A DNA stretch of 64,000 bases from Aphis gossypii (GCF_020184175.1 NW_026083062.1:23198-87197), one strand, 5' to 3'. Counted from the first letter of the stretch, positions 38,292 through 48,984 are shown. The notes: generated from the sequence alone by a model not told the origin. Translations and numbers: made by a program.

Positions 38292-38924
38292 ATGGTTAAA
38301 ATATTAGTTTTTCATATAAGAATTCCAAGAGTAACAAAAACACAATGTCATCGTGCAAATGCTCAGCCCCAATCAACTGATTTATCTGAATTTTACGTTA
38401 ACTATTTTCTAGCTTATTTGGATTATCTCATGTCAGAACTAAATTCACGTTTTAATGAAAATAATGATTCAGTTATTTATAATTTAAAATTAATCATTCC
38501 TAAATATTATTTTACTTATGAAACTTCATACGATAAAATGTTGAATGTGGCTCAGATATATGAAGCATACCTCATAGTATTGAAACACTACGCAGTAAGT
38601 TAAATTTATGCAAACAATTTTGGAAAAATAAACCAGAAAAGGCTGATTCTTCAGTGGAAGCTTTTAAATATGCTTCTATGTTTCCTAAAATTAAATATAT
38701 TTTAACAATTCTCAGTGTCATACCTATAACAATAGCAAGTGCTGAAAGGTCATTTAGTTCTTCAAAAAGGATTAAAACTTACCTACGATTGATCGACAAT
38801 GGGCCAGGAAAGACTTAACGGCTTAGCAATGTTGCATACAAATAAAGATATTCAAGTACAACCAGAAGAAGTATTAGATGTGTTTGCTAAAAAACATAAA
38901 CGAAAATTTCAATTCGACCTATAA
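38292..38924 (+). pseudogene. hAT transposase C-terminus (ZMYM-type), truncated
   Basis: VTKTQCHRANAQPQSTDLSE and a following YFLAYLDYLMSELNSRF segment open the fragment, as in insect ZMYM1-like hAT transposases. After a frameshift near 38595 comes the dimerisation region: ADSSVEAFKYASMFPKIK, then TIASAERSFSSSKRIKTYLR and ERLNGLAMLHTNKDI, ending at TAA 38924. A second frameshift is near 38795. The catalytic part is missing. It is the only coding part left of the 27400-39164 element. Confidence 0.85.
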
Positions 38925-39172
38925 GGAAATATGAGAACCTATAAAAATATTTTTACTTATTCACTTAATAATGGCTACATATATGTATAAATTATTACTA
39001 TGGTGTGTGATATTTTGTAATCAACATTATTATTATTATTATTATTATAACCACTTTTTTTTTTTAATAAAAGTATGTATTATTAGTTATATCATTAAAG
39101 AAACAATGTGCCACAATTTTACAATGTGCCCCCTCCCTTACAAAATATCCAAGATCCGCCCCTGTCCCTATG

Positions 39173-39689
39173 GGTTTTATTTGATATGCGGAATGTTAAT
39201 ATGCTGACCGGCTGGAGCCGCTACCGCCGATGGATACCACTCTTGTACGCGCATGCACATGTCGATGATTTGATAACAGTTTAAAATTCACTAGACGAAT
39301 TTTACGACAACTTACATATTGATTTGACAAAATTAAAGTTAGTTAACGTTGTCTGATTTTTATTTTAAAAAAATATTTGAATTCAGCAAAAAAATGTCAG
39401 TAGATCGTACTAAACACTTTTTGTTTTTAATTTAAATTATGATCTGAAAAAAATCATATTTTAAAGTTTTTAAGTACAATTCATAAATATATAAAATTTA
39501 ATTTTTACAAAGCATTTAGTAGGATCTATTAACAATTTTCTGTCGAGTTCAAATTTTTTTTTCAGAATCAATTTCGGACATCGTAAACTAACTTTAATTT
39601 TGTCAAAACCAAGGCTTTTTGAGCTACAATTGACGGCAGTATCGAGGTCCCTTAATTAAATTAAATTCTACCATGTCATTATTTACCGC
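39173..39689. other. Noncoding spacer
   Basis: AT-rich unique-looking sequence with short T runs; no coding frame or repeat structure recognised. Confidence 0.45.
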
Positions 39690-40075
39690 CAATGAAAAAG
39701 TCTACACGTTTTTATATAGCGGAATTGTAATAATAATTGTCGGAAATCACTGGAGCTATACAAAGAAAAATTTCCTACTACAAATCAACCTTCTCGGATG
39801 ATTTGCTCACATTTGGTAGACAGTTTAAGGAAAACTGGACATTTTCCAGATGGAAAACACAAGTTGCACACGAGAAATGTTACTAATATTTCTGCAGAAG
39901 AAAATATTGTTACATATTTTATAGCGTTTCCAAACAATTCTTTAACCAAAGCATTTAAAGATCTTGGTATACCTAAAACGTTGATACATAGAGTTTTAAA
40001 AAGGCAAAATATGTTTCCTTATAAAATACATATAGTTCAACATCTCCGTGTAACTGATTATGAAGACGTATGAAT
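39690..40075 (+). pseudogene. Transposase N-terminal fragment (DUF4817/HTH, mariner-like)
   Basis: The open part (39798-40073) contains SHLVDSLRKTGHF, NISAEENIV and a helix-turn-helix-like SLTKAFKDLGIPKTLIHRVL followed by MFPYKIHIVQHLRVTD. This order resembles the DUF4817 plus HTH start of insect IS630/mariner-type transposases, where PYKIQLVQEL is typical. The part before 39798 (VYTFLYSG) is probably in another frame, and the DDE domain is absent. A degraded fragment without neighbours of its own. Confidence 0.65.
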
Positions 40076-40186
40076 TTCATTGCTTGGTTTAAGATAAGTA
40101 ACCATATTATAATCAATCTATAAATCTGTAAAAAAAATTAAAGGTTAATTTTTTTTATTCGGGTATATTAAATGGGGAAAAATATT

Positions 40187-40609
40187 TTAACTTTTAAAAA
40201 AAAATATTTTATTCATATTATATAATCTATCTGGTATGAATTTAGCTTCACATAAATTAACAAGATCTCTTTTTTCTTTAGATATATCAGGTGGCGTTTG
40301 ATACAAAGGATTTAGTTTCAATTCAATACTATTTTGTTTTAACTTTTTTGTTTTTCTTGAAACAATAATTTCCAAAAAATCATTTTGATCATAGGATGTT
40401 TTGTATTGTATTCTATCTGGTAAATCGTTAGATACTTTTATAATTTTAATGTCATTCCAAGTAACTTTTTGTCCATTTGTATTTTTGTTAAAGTTGTTTC
40501 CAATACTCTTACTCATATTTTTAAAATCAAAAAAGTCTTTGTAAATTAACTCATTAACTTTAAATGGCTTACCAGTTTTTTTAGCAGATTGAATAAGTAA
40601 TAACTGCAA
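40187..40609 (-). CDS. Unrecognised ORF, probable repeat-derived C-terminal fragment
   Basis: 140 residues, lysine- and asparagine-rich, with SAKKTGKPFKVNELIYKDFF near the start and SKEKRDLVNLCEAKFIP near the end. I recall this kind of C-terminus from multicopy insect ORFs of transposon origin but cannot name the family with certainty. No start context, partner gene or terminal repeat is visible. The poly-lysine-like end and AT bias argue for a decayed fragment rather than a host gene. Confidence 0.4.
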   Translation of the reverse strand: MQLLLIQSAKKTGKPFKVNELIYKDFFDFKNMSKSIGNNFNKNTNGQKVTWNDIKIIKVSNDLPDRIQYKTSYDQNDFLEIIVSRKTKKLKQNSIELKLNPLYQTPPDISKEKRDLVNLCEAKFIPDRLYNMNKIFFFKS

Positions 40610-40894
40610 TCCATTGTTGAGGACTAAATATTTAACCGCCTCTTAGTAATCTACTTTATTGTTTTCCAATAACAGAATGAATATTGTCCCCTTTGTTCTG
40701 AATATGGCCAATAATGAGGTATTTATGAGTTATAGATGGTATGTTCAAATGAGTAACTGCATGTTTATAAAGACTAATCACAAATTTGTTATTTTGCTAC
40801 AAACTATAACAAACAACAATTTCAGTGCAACCGCCAACCAGTTAGTTTCTAAAATCATTATTGTAACTGTTTGTACCCCGATTAATTGTGACCT

Positions 40895-41010
40895 GCAGGT
40901 ACCGCGGGAGTCCCTGGATGATATATAAGGGGGCCCTAAATAGATACATTTCAGACTTGATCCACCAGAGTTAGAGCGAGCACCTTCACGTCACCCAGTT
41001 CAATAATTGT
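40895..41010 (+). promoter_or_regulatory. LTR promoter-like module, copy 1
   Basis: GGTACCGCGGGAGTCCCTGG, then ATGATATATAAGGGG (a TATA box) and GAGCGAGCACCTTCACGTCAC. The same module occurs on the minus strand at 51665-51782 with few differences. TATA plus downstream conserved sequence, with AATAAA near 41036, resembles the U3/R part of an LTR. The sequence outside the module is not shared. Confidence 0.6.
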
Positions 41011-41079
41011 ATCTTTTAGACTTAGAATATTTTCCCAATAAAAAACACTTAGTGTCTTAAGTCTAGGTAGTACGGTGGT

Positions 41080-41725
41080 TCTCAACCTTTTTTGGTTTAA
41101 GGCACACTATTATACGTCACAAGTTTTCACGGCACAATCATGCACTTGACAACCACAACAACTTCGGTAACTTCGCCGAAGGCATTAATTATCACCACGC
41201 GCCTATACATGTATCGTCGTATCTGCACAATTAGTGCACAATTAATCAATTGATGTTTTCAATTTATATCCGATAATTTGTACAGTTCTAAAAGATACGT
41301 CGTATTAATCTACACATGTGTGATTTTATCTGTACAGATATAACTGTTCAGTCAAATCGAAGACTGTAGGCCGTAAACAGCGTAAACGTACACGTAAAAT
41401 TAAAGTTAAAAAAATTTTTTTTAGTCCGAAGTTTTTAGTGTAATATGGATAAATGAATGGTATGTATATGAGTGAAACTTTGCAACTATTTTTTATTATA
41501 TATAATTTAATTTTTATCTATTAAACTCGGTGTATTTTAGGGGAACAAATTTTAATTGTAATATAATATACTAAGTTGACTAATCTAGCAAAATTAATAT
41601 GTAATAATATAATAATACATGATTAAAAATCAAAAAAAGATTTTAATTATTTAGTATTTATATTAATGTATTTTATTTTTTAATAATAATATTCTACGTT
41701 ATCAAGTTACGTCGCGCCTATTTTC
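41080..41725. other. Noncoding stretch with possible hAT end
   Basis: GGTGGTTCTCAACC at 41082 resembles a hAT terminal sequence, but no matching right end was found. The rest is AT-rich without coding signal. Confidence 0.4.
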
Positions 41726-41910
41726 ATGCTCAATCGTGTTCCAGCCCACTGCGCTACATCAAAACAAAACAAGGCCCTTGGTATCAAAACCAGTAGGAGT
41801 CAATGTGATACACGTTCATGGGTGTTTAAAATTAAACATAATGATCGTTTCAATGCTAGATTAGTTATTAGTTATCAATGGGTCAAGACAACAATTGGTA
41901 CCGTCAATCA

Positions 41911-42169
41911 GGGTGACTTGGAACGATTTTGACCTTTTAACTACTGTAATACATTCATTATTGATAATTAAGTTCTGTAAAAAATCATGCAGTGTCGCAC
42001 ACCTCCAAGGAATAGATTAAGTAAAAAAAAAATAAAGTTTTTGAGTAAATTAAGATAAAAAAAAATAAAAAGTGCTTGTTTCAAGTCACCCGGGGTGTTG
42101 GGTGACTTGGAACATGCGTTTTTTCAAATGCAGATTGCATTTAATCATTTGTGGAAGGTCACTTGGAAC
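41911..42169. promoter_or_regulatory. Terminal motif cluster, left side of the pogo-like element
   Basis: GGGTGACTTGGAAC at 41911-41924 and 42100-42113; variants at 42079-42091 (opposite orientation) and 42157-42169 (GGTCACTTGGAAC). Likely transposase recognition sites, by analogy with repeated subterminal sites in other cut-and-paste elements. Confidence 0.7.
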
Positions 42170-42203
42170 ACTACAATTATTTTTTTTTAAAAAAAAGTGT
42201 TTA

Positions 42204-42990
42204 AAACCATATTTTTATTAATTTAAAAACAATTTTAACATTTTTTTAAAACTGTTTATTACAAAATAATACTTTTTCTTATAAGTTGCAGTCTTTTGCT
42301 CACAAAATAAATTTAACAAACATATTAATAAAATTAAACTTAATATACAACAAAAAATAAAACAGTTTAAACTGACTTGTAAAACAATAGATACAACATA
42401 AGTATTTCTTTTTTGAACCTTACAAATTAATATTTATAACAAAAAACAATAGGTATAACAATAACCAAAAACCATATTTTTATTAATTAAAAAACAATTT
42501 TAACATTTTTTTAAAACTGTTTATTACAAAATAATACTTTTTTTTTATAAGTTGAAGTCTTTGCTCACAAAATAAATTTAACAAACATATTAATAAAGTT
42601 AAACTTTATATAAAAATAAAACAGTTTAAACTGACTTGTAAAACAATAGATACAACATAAGTATTTCTTTTTTGAATCTTACAAATTAATATTTATAACA
42701 AAAAACAATAAGTATAACAATAACCAAAAACCATATTTTTATTAATTTAAAAACAATTTTAACATTTTTTTAAAACTGTTTATTATAAAATAATACTTTT
42801 TCTTATAAGTTGCAGTCTTTGCTCACAAAATAAATTTAACAAACATATTAATTAAGTTAAACTTTATATACAACAAAAAATAAAACAGTTTAAACTGACT
42901 TGTAAAACAATAGATACAACATAAGTATTTCTTTTTTGAACCTTACAATTTAATATTTATAACAAAAAACAATATAACAATAACCAAAAA
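42204..42990. repeat. Three tandem units of about 260 bp
   Basis: ACCATATTTTTATTAATT recurs at about 42207, 42471 and 42730, followed each time by the same order of words including GTTTAAACTGACTTGTAAAAC and ACAACATAAGTATTTC. Units differ by small indels. Noncoding, just downstream of the transposase stop. Confidence 0.9.
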
Positions 42991-43052
42991 TTAATGTTAT
43001 TGATTTTAAAACTTAACAATTTAAATGTTTACAGTAGATAAGGAACTAATTT

Positions 43053-44807
43053 TTATTCAAACTGATAGTTGCCTCTTCTCTCTTTTATGACCTTTAATTT
43101 ATTTATAACTTGATCTTTTCCAACATATGCTTCATCTATTATAAAAGGAAAAGAAAAACATCCTCTCATACTTTGGCTCTTTCTAAGGAACCGGCACAGT
43201 AAATTATCCTCCTCTATTTCAGTAATTTGTCCCACGTATTCTTCAAAGTTGCCTCTTACGGTTTCAAATTTTACCTTAACAAAATCATCTATTTTTAGGT
43301 TATTAATATTTACAGTCTCATAAATTTCTTCAGTCTCATAAATTTCTTCAGTCTCATAGTTATTTTCATTATTTTTATTTAGTTCAGTCACATTAGTGTT
43401 AATTTCAGTATCTGTGTTTAATTCTTCTTCATTATAACCTTCTGTGTCTCGGACTTCTTCTTCATTAAACATATTAGCTTCGGTTACACTCCGACCTGGC
43501 TCTATATTAAATCTTTTTCGTCTGCATTTCTTTGCTGGTCCATCGTTAGAACCAAATCTTGTTTCTTTAAATAAATCGTGAAGTACTTGTGGAATAATCG
43601 AAGAGCTTGTGGACGAGTTTGGATCTCCTGGTAATTTATTTAATACCTTTTCTCGGTCTAACGGGTATATGCCAGTAGCTTTAAACCCAGATTTAATATT
43701 ATCAGATTGAGAAATTTCAAGTTTTTCTAATGTTTTTTTTAGTATACTTGGAAACACATCTTTTGTAAGTGGTCCTTTTCTTTTTAATTTATGCATTTTC
43801 AATACTTTACGCCATGCTATTTTCATAGGCCGAAAACAGCACACATCCAATGGTTGAGTCAGGTGTGTGCTGTTGGGAGGCAGAAATATAAATTTAATAT
43901 CATGTTGCTTACATAGCTTAATAATATTCACCGAAATGTGACTTGCCAAGTTGTCTCCAATAATAACTTTAGTTCCATCCAAACGACGGCAATGTGGAAT
44001 AATTATAGTTTGAAACCATTCTTCAAATATTGGTTGATCAAACCACCCAGAGGGTGATCTGTTGTATCTACACCCTTCTGGCCCTCCTAATGTCCAAGGT
44101 TCCCACATCTGGAGGGATTTGTATACAACATATGGAGGAAGCATAACACCAGATGCATCGATAGCAAACATAACCGATGTAGCAGACTTAGTAGAATCCA
44201 TAATTGAATCAGCATGTTTATTTTTTTTTCTCACTAACACTTTTGTTCTACCCGGATCATCTATAAAATTTGTCTCATCATAGTTAATAATGTTTTGCGG
44301 TGGTACATTTTCTAAACTTAATTCAAGGTTATTAAAATATTCATTGATGGTAGTTCTTGAGACAGCAGCTCGTGATCTTTTGATATTCTCGGAAAGTCTA
44401 GGTTTCAAAAGACCAGAATGTCTGGATACAAAACGTGTGTACCAATCATCGCCAGGTTTATTGTTTTTAAATATTTTTATTTTTCGGCCGGCACGATCTA
44501 AGTATGACTTGATCAATCTCTTAACTTCTTCCCTATCAAAAGGGTAACCCCAATCAGATGCAAATAATATTGTTTCTACAATATTATCTTCTTCAGTGGA
44601 AGTTAAAGCTGTTTGGCCACCGTGGGGATTAAGATTTAGTTGGTTTTTTTTCCTACTTAAAGTGCTTATTGGTATACCATACTTATCAGAAGCCTGTCGG
44701 TAAGTCAATCTATTATTTCGGATTTCGTTCAATGCATTTTCTAAAGTTTCTTCAGAAAAATTTCGGTAAGTACGACTGCCGGGTGTTCGTTTATAATAGT
44801 TCGGCAT
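43053..44807 (-). CDS. Pogo/Tigger-like transposase (DDE_1), intact frame
   Basis: A 584-residue protein expected to bind the element ends and move it. An upstream in-frame GTG at 44819 lies in the recognition motif; I prefer ATG 44807 (MPNYYKRTPGSRTYRN). An N-terminal pipsqueak-type helix-turn-helix (about 17-55, LTYRQASDKYGIPISTLSRK) is followed by a CENP-B-like region (about 70-148, WYTRFVSRHSGLLKPR). The DDE_1 core has D177 in NYDETNF, D285 in IIGDNLASH and D321 in STHLTQPLDV, a DDD arrangement with 36-residue spacing between the last two. The acidic tail contains repeats of YETEEI. No stop or frameshift is seen, so this is the one coding-competent transposase in the window. It could alternatively be a domesticated jerky-type gene, but it lies between matching terminal repeats. 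Confidence 0.9.
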   Translation of the reverse strand: MPNYYKRTPGSRTYRNFSEETLENALNEIRNNRLTYRQASDKYGIPISTLSRKKNQLNLNPHGGQTALTSTEEDNIVETILFASDWGYPFDREEVKRLIKSYLDRAGRKIKIFKNNKPGDDWYTRFVSRHSGLLKPRLSENIKRSRAAVSRTTINEYFNNLELSLENVPPQNIINYDETNFIDDPGRTKVLVRKKNKHADSIMDSTKSATSVMFAIDASGVMLPPYVVYKSLQMWEPWTLGGPEGCRYNRSPSGWFDQPIFEEWFQTIIIPHCRRLDGTKVIIGDNLASHISVNIIKLCKQHDIKFIFLPPNSTHLTQPLDVCCFRPMKIAWRKVLKMHKLKRKGPLTKDVFPSILKKTLEKLEISQSDNIKSGFKATGIYPLDREKVLNKLPGDPNSSTSSSIIPQVLHDLFKETRFGSNDGPAKKCRRKRFNIEPGRSVTEANMFNEEEVRDTEGYNEEELNTDTEINTNVTELNKNNENNYETEEIYETEEIYETVNINNLKIDDFVKVKFETVRGNFEEYVGQITEIEEDNLLCRFLRKSQSMRGCFSFPFIIDEAYVGKDQVINKLKVIKERRGNYQFE

Positions 44808-44821
44808 GTTCCAAGTCACCC
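44808..44821 (-). promoter_or_regulatory. Terminal-type motif abutting the transposase start codon
   Basis: GTTCCAAGTCACCC, the complement of the element end, lies directly before the ATG at 44807. If transposase binds this word at the ends it could also bind here, possibly limiting its own expression. Confidence 0.6.
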
Positions 44822-45173
44822 AATTATTTTTTACGGAAAATAAAACCTACCCTGAAAAATGTAAATAATATTATTTCCTAATTCTACTTAACAATTAACA
44901 CTAACGACACATTAGGAATTCACTAAAAAATAACAATACCTTGAATTTTGAAGCTGAAGTACCACTTTTGCAGCTCTTAATTAAGGAGTTGAAAATTTGG
45001 ATTTTTTTTATTAAATTATGGTTGTATCACATGGCTTATTGATAAGAGATAACACATTTTCGATGATAATGAAACGTTTACAAAACGTTCCGAAAAACAT
45101 TGCTGTGGAGGCAGAATTTTATTTCCCTTATCTAGTATAAAATTAAACGCTGTTATCAAAAAATAACACAATT

Positions 45174-45205
45174 GTTCCAAGTCACCTCCTAATTCCAAGT
45201 CACCC
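45174..45205. promoter_or_regulatory. Terminal motif pair, right side of the pogo-like element
   Basis: Two head-to-tail copies, GTTCCAAGTCACC at 45174-45186 and ATTCCAAGTCACCC at 45192-45205, 18 bases apart. Confidence 0.75.
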
Positions 45206-46737
45206 GGTTTGATTACACCAAAACATTTTCACCAATTTTACGGTGCAAATCAATCAGGACAATTTTAGCCGTCGCAGCAGTTGAACATTTTGAGCTGATA
45301 AAAATTGATAAAAAACAGAGTTTTTATATGGTAATTTAGAAGAAGATATTTACATGAGCCAACTAATTGGATTTGGAGATTCAACAGAACGAGCATGCAA
45401 ACTAAACATAAGTTTGAATGAATTAAAATAATCACCAATATGTTGGAACAATAGATTTAAACAATTTCTATAAGAATTTAATCTAGAACAAAGTACATCG
45501 GACTCGTGAATTTATCTTAATCATAAACATAATGAAACAATAATTTTAGCTATTTTCGTTGATGATGGATTGATAGCGTCCAGCAGCATAATAAAAACAA
45601 ATATGTTATTACATGGTCTTGAATAACTGTTTGAGATAACACATGGTAATTTATATTATTTTCTAGGTATGGAAATAATAAGGTATACAGATGATCAATA
45701 TATTTACACCAATTAAATTATGCTAATAAATATATTAGTAAATTTAATTTAATGGATGCGGAAGTGCTATCAACTCCAATTGATAGGTCGTATGGTGTAG
45801 AACAAAATTTTACAACGAGTGATAATCAATTTCCATACAGGCAAGCTGTAGGAAACTTACTATTTTTATCAGAAGTCGCAAGGCCAGATACTGCATTCGC
45901 TGTAAGCGATGTTAGTAGGTTTTTGAATAATCCAACATCGGCACACTGGAACCTGGTTAAACGCATAATTCGATACGTAAAAGGTACTGCAGATGTGGGT
46001 TTATTTTATAAATCTAATGTAAATTTGTGTTTTAACGTATATTCGGATTCAGAGTATGCAGGAGATCTAGAGACAAGGCGTTCAACTTCAGGTCATGTGT
46101 TCATGTTAGGGTTGTCCTTGGTGTTTTGGCAAGCACAGAGATAACCAAAAGTTACCCTTAGATCTACAGAAGCAGAATATGTGGCGGCATGTGAAGCAGT
46201 TAAACATTTGGTAGGGATCAACAAATTAGTCAGGGAAATCAACAATGATATACAGTAAGAACAACCAACTTTGTACGTGGACAAACAAAGTACAATTCGA
46301 CTTGTGAAAACCCAGAGTTTCTCAAAAGAAATAAACATATTGATGTTAGATACCACTTCATTTCATCAGGGATAAGTATGACGAAAACTTATTTCGTTTA
46401 CAGTACATCAAAACAGAGGAACAATATGCAGACATATTCGCTATACTTACCAAAATATAGTGCGCAACCTGTAGATAACGAATTTAATGATAAGAAACAG
46501 ATAAATGAGAACCAATTCTGGGTATTAATTAATAAAAACACACTATTAGTGAGACCCAAATATGGCTTGCATGGCTATATAAAAAAATTCACCGTGAACA
46601 AAATTTGGCTCTTATGGCAACATTGGAAGAAACTATAAAAACCCACATGGCGCTTAACCTGATAATTGGTATTTACGAAATAAAGTAAAACAGTTTCTGT
46701 TTACTAGCAAAAATAGTTAATACATTTATATTAACAG

Positions 46738-47010
46738 GTACAGTTAGTCAGTTTTCCACATCCATTTAGTTTACAACGTTGTCTGCTTTCTACATACTTG
46801 GGCCAATTCTCAATTTCAAATTGTTTGGGCAAAGTCTTTTCTGGCTAAATCAGTAGGCATAAGTGACATGTAAGATTTCCTTTGTTTTATTGCTATTTCT
46901 ATTAATACTGGCGTTGGCGGTCGTCCTCTATTGAGCGTTTTTATGCCAACTTTAATCAAATAATATGATACATACAATAGAAAATAAAATAAGCTCATTG
47001 TAGGTTTTCT
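46738..47010 (-). pseudogene. piggyBac transposase C-terminal fragment
   Basis: Minus strand. NRGRPPTPVLIEIAIKQRK (46998-46880) is followed, in a shifted frame near 46815-46745, by IENWPKYVESRQRC and a cysteine pair. This order matches the end of piggyBac-derived proteins: an RGRP linker, then the cysteine-rich domain preceded by HWP-like residues. The catalytic domain is absent. No TTAA-bounded ends were found. Confidence 0.65.
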
Positions 47011-47869
47011 GCCATTTAGAACATCTACTCTTCTATATAGAAGCCTTGCGTTCCCTACTGTTACATCGATTAGAGGTTAATTAGGGTTGTGGGTTTACTA
47101 TTATGTAATATTAGTAATTGTATTGATAAGCTTTGTCGTACTGTTTTCTGTCTCGTAATTGAGTTTGGAATATTGTCAAAAAAGAATATTATTTACAGAA
47201 TAATAGAACGTGTTACAACTGTTACGCCTCTGTGCTTTTCAGTTATTGCTTATGTCCTGTTTTTATTTGTTTTATGAGTTTATTTCTATACGATATCAAT
47301 ATGAATAATAAAGTTTTTAATATTTTCAATATTAATTAAAAGAAAGATAAAAAAAATATGATGAGTATGTAGTGCCAATAGTTAAAGATACTTGCATAGT
47401 AGAAAATGTACTGACAACTAAAGATCCTGTATTTATACAGAAAGTACAGCTAGGTTAATAGCCCAAATGATTTAGGTGATATTCACACCTGGCCATACCG
47501 ACCAATTTAAGTTGTTATTCGTTATTAAATAATTTGAACATTTTTCATTTATCCTCTATTTATTTTATTTATTTATTTTTTTTTTTATAGTTGCTAACAT
47601 CATTAATGCCTTAATACATAAATACAACATTTATCATAAATAGCCTAATATATTTACATAATATAGGTAACCTTTATTTATATGTAAATATTTTTTAATT
47701 TTATAATAAATGAGTACGGACCTGCTTTCCTTTTGTTCAAATCATAATTGTATTTTACCATTTTGATTTATTAACTAAGTGATTTATCAACTTAAGACTT
47801 GTTATAAAATGCATTATTAGTTCATATTTTTGCTAATATATAGTTTTCAATTTTTGTTTAGGTGTGACA
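47010..47869. other. Mostly noncoding; possible N-terminal scrap of the next hAT
   Basis: A frame near 47460-47510 reads SPNDLGDIHTWPYRPI, reminiscent of the linker before the TTF-type finger in ZMYM-like hAT proteins. The rest is AT-rich with nothing recognised. Confidence 0.35.
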
Positions 47870-48984
47870 CGGTACGCAACAGACGCTAGTACAAAGTACA
47901 GGCACCGCGACGACCGGTCGGCACCTTATCAACCGCCACCACGGCCTACGACGATACGACTTAGTTGTCTCTCCCACCAACACCCCAAAGGCTAGGCGAG
48001 ACGGGAAGAAAAATCGCGCTGGACGAGTACGCGCCGCCGGCGATCAGCGCTCTACGACACGCAACGTCAACGCGACAACACGGTGTGTAGTGAACTGGCA
48101 GTGACCCCAAGTATGGTAGGTTCTGCACTTGTCACACACTTATATGTAAATATTCTCTGGAACGCTTGTCAGTCGTACGTCAGTAGATGGAAGTTGGATA
48201 AATGAGTAGAACACAACAATTTAGTATAAGGTATCGTTTATTATGTTAAAATATAATTGTACTTAATATTTAATACTATTAAATAAATTTGAGGACAGAG
48301 TATAAATGACTCTGCCCGAGAAATAGTTAATTTAAAACTGGGATCTAGACTTAGAGTACAAGCGGCGATGTTAGGGCGCGGCCCAACGACTAAGCTAAGT
48401 CCGGTGATCTGGGATAGTAGACTAATTCTAATCGTACAGCGTATAGAGACCTGTATATATACTAAATCTCCGCTGAACGATTGCACGGTAAAGAATGGGA
48501 GTGGATCAAGGAAGCCGAAATTATATTGGGATAGTAACTTGTCAAAATAGTGATTTACTGTTGTACTATTACTTTGCACGGTTAATTGGTTTACTATTAA
48601 TTTCGTAGAATTGTAAACTGGTTAACCTATCTATATTTCTACATGCATAAATAACAAGCCAATAAATTATTGTACTACGTGTTTAACTATCATAAATAGT
48701 AAAACGATTATGCGCTAGTAAAGTGACTATGTCGGTTTACTACAGGTGTTATGATTGCCCATGTTGTAAGAACGTTTGAACGACGACCGACAATCGTACC
48801 ACGTTGGATACGCCAGCCCTCGTCCGACAACGGAGATCGACCGATCATCATCTCCGTCACCAGTACATTATCGACAACGGTTACAGCTCAACAGACGCCG
48901 ACCATACACCTGCGAGGACGATCTACAATCAACCTACGCCAGGTCCTCGTCAGGTGTATCCAAAAACTACACAAGGAATTCTAA
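47870..48984 (+). other. GC-richer block, 5' part of the hAT copy at 48985, carrying a solo LTR
   Basis: 47870-48085 and 48749-48984 are clearly richer in C and G (many CGAC words) than the surroundings and become contiguous when the solo LTR 48086-48744 is removed. Several overlapping short frames exist (48751-48984, 48776-48997, 48804-49043). Only the last continues into the hAT finger domain, so the others are likely chance. This may be the 5' exon or promoter area of the hAT element. Confidence 0.5.
48086..48744. mobile_element. Solo LTR with TSD GGTG
   Basis: 659 bp beginning TGTAGTGAACTGG and ending GGTTTACTACA, partly complementary ends, flanked by GGTG at 48082-48085 and 48745-48748. 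AATAAA near 48282 could be a polyadenylation signal. No internal coding region remains. It differs in sequence from the LTRs at 20411 and 62044. Confidence 0.88.

Larger units (their letters stand above)
27400..39164 (+). mobile_element. hAT element with TSD TCCCTATG, host of CACTA copy C
   Basis: The left end CAGTGGCGGATCC (27400) and right end GATCCGCCCCTG (ending 39164) are inverted repeats. Perfect 8-bp repeats TCCCTATG lie at 27392-27399 and 39165-39172. Of the 11.8 kb, 8.9 kb is the inserted CACTA copy C and about 1.05 kb is a palindrome-ended insert at 37233-38286. The remaining 1.8 kb holds a 5' noncoding region (27412-28118) and the C-terminal part of a hAT transposase (38292-38924). 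The N-terminal coding part is absent, so this was a deleted copy or lost sequence around the inserts. Confidence 0.92.
41909..45207 (-). mobile_element. Pogo-like DNA transposon inserted in the Copia relic
   Basis: The left end CAGGGTGACTTGGAAC and right end complementary (CCGGGTGACTTGGAAT on the minus strand) bound about 3.3 kb, separating two parts of one Copia RT. A TA duplication expected for pogo elements is not visible; flanks are CAAT and TTTG. It contains an open transposase gene on the minus strand, a triplicated 260-bp repeat on its 3' side, and several internal copies of the terminal motif. Confidence 0.82.
41726..46640 (+). pseudogene. Copia-type Pol relic (RT and RNase H), split by a pogo-like element
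   Basis: RT begins at about 41800 with SWVFKIKHNDRFNARLV. After the inserted pogo-like element it resumes at 45209 with FDYTKTFSPILRCKSIRTIL, then FLYGNLEEDIYMSQL (45310) and the catalytic FVDDGLIASS (45555). The RNase H region (45752-46144) has PYRQAVGNLLFLSEVARPD, GLFYKSN, YSDSEYAGDLETRRSTSGH, then STEAEYVAACEAVKHLVG and LYVDKQSTIRLVKT. Many stops and frame changes make it dead. No gag, protease, integrase or LTR pair was found around it. Confidence 0.88.

Noticed and set aside
44808..44819. GTG at 44819 as the pogo transposase start
   Set aside because: ATG at 44807 is the natural eukaryotic start, and the GTG belongs to the repeated end motif.
46093..46356. Minus-strand frame at 46093-46356
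   Set aside because: It is the complement of the Copia RNase H region.
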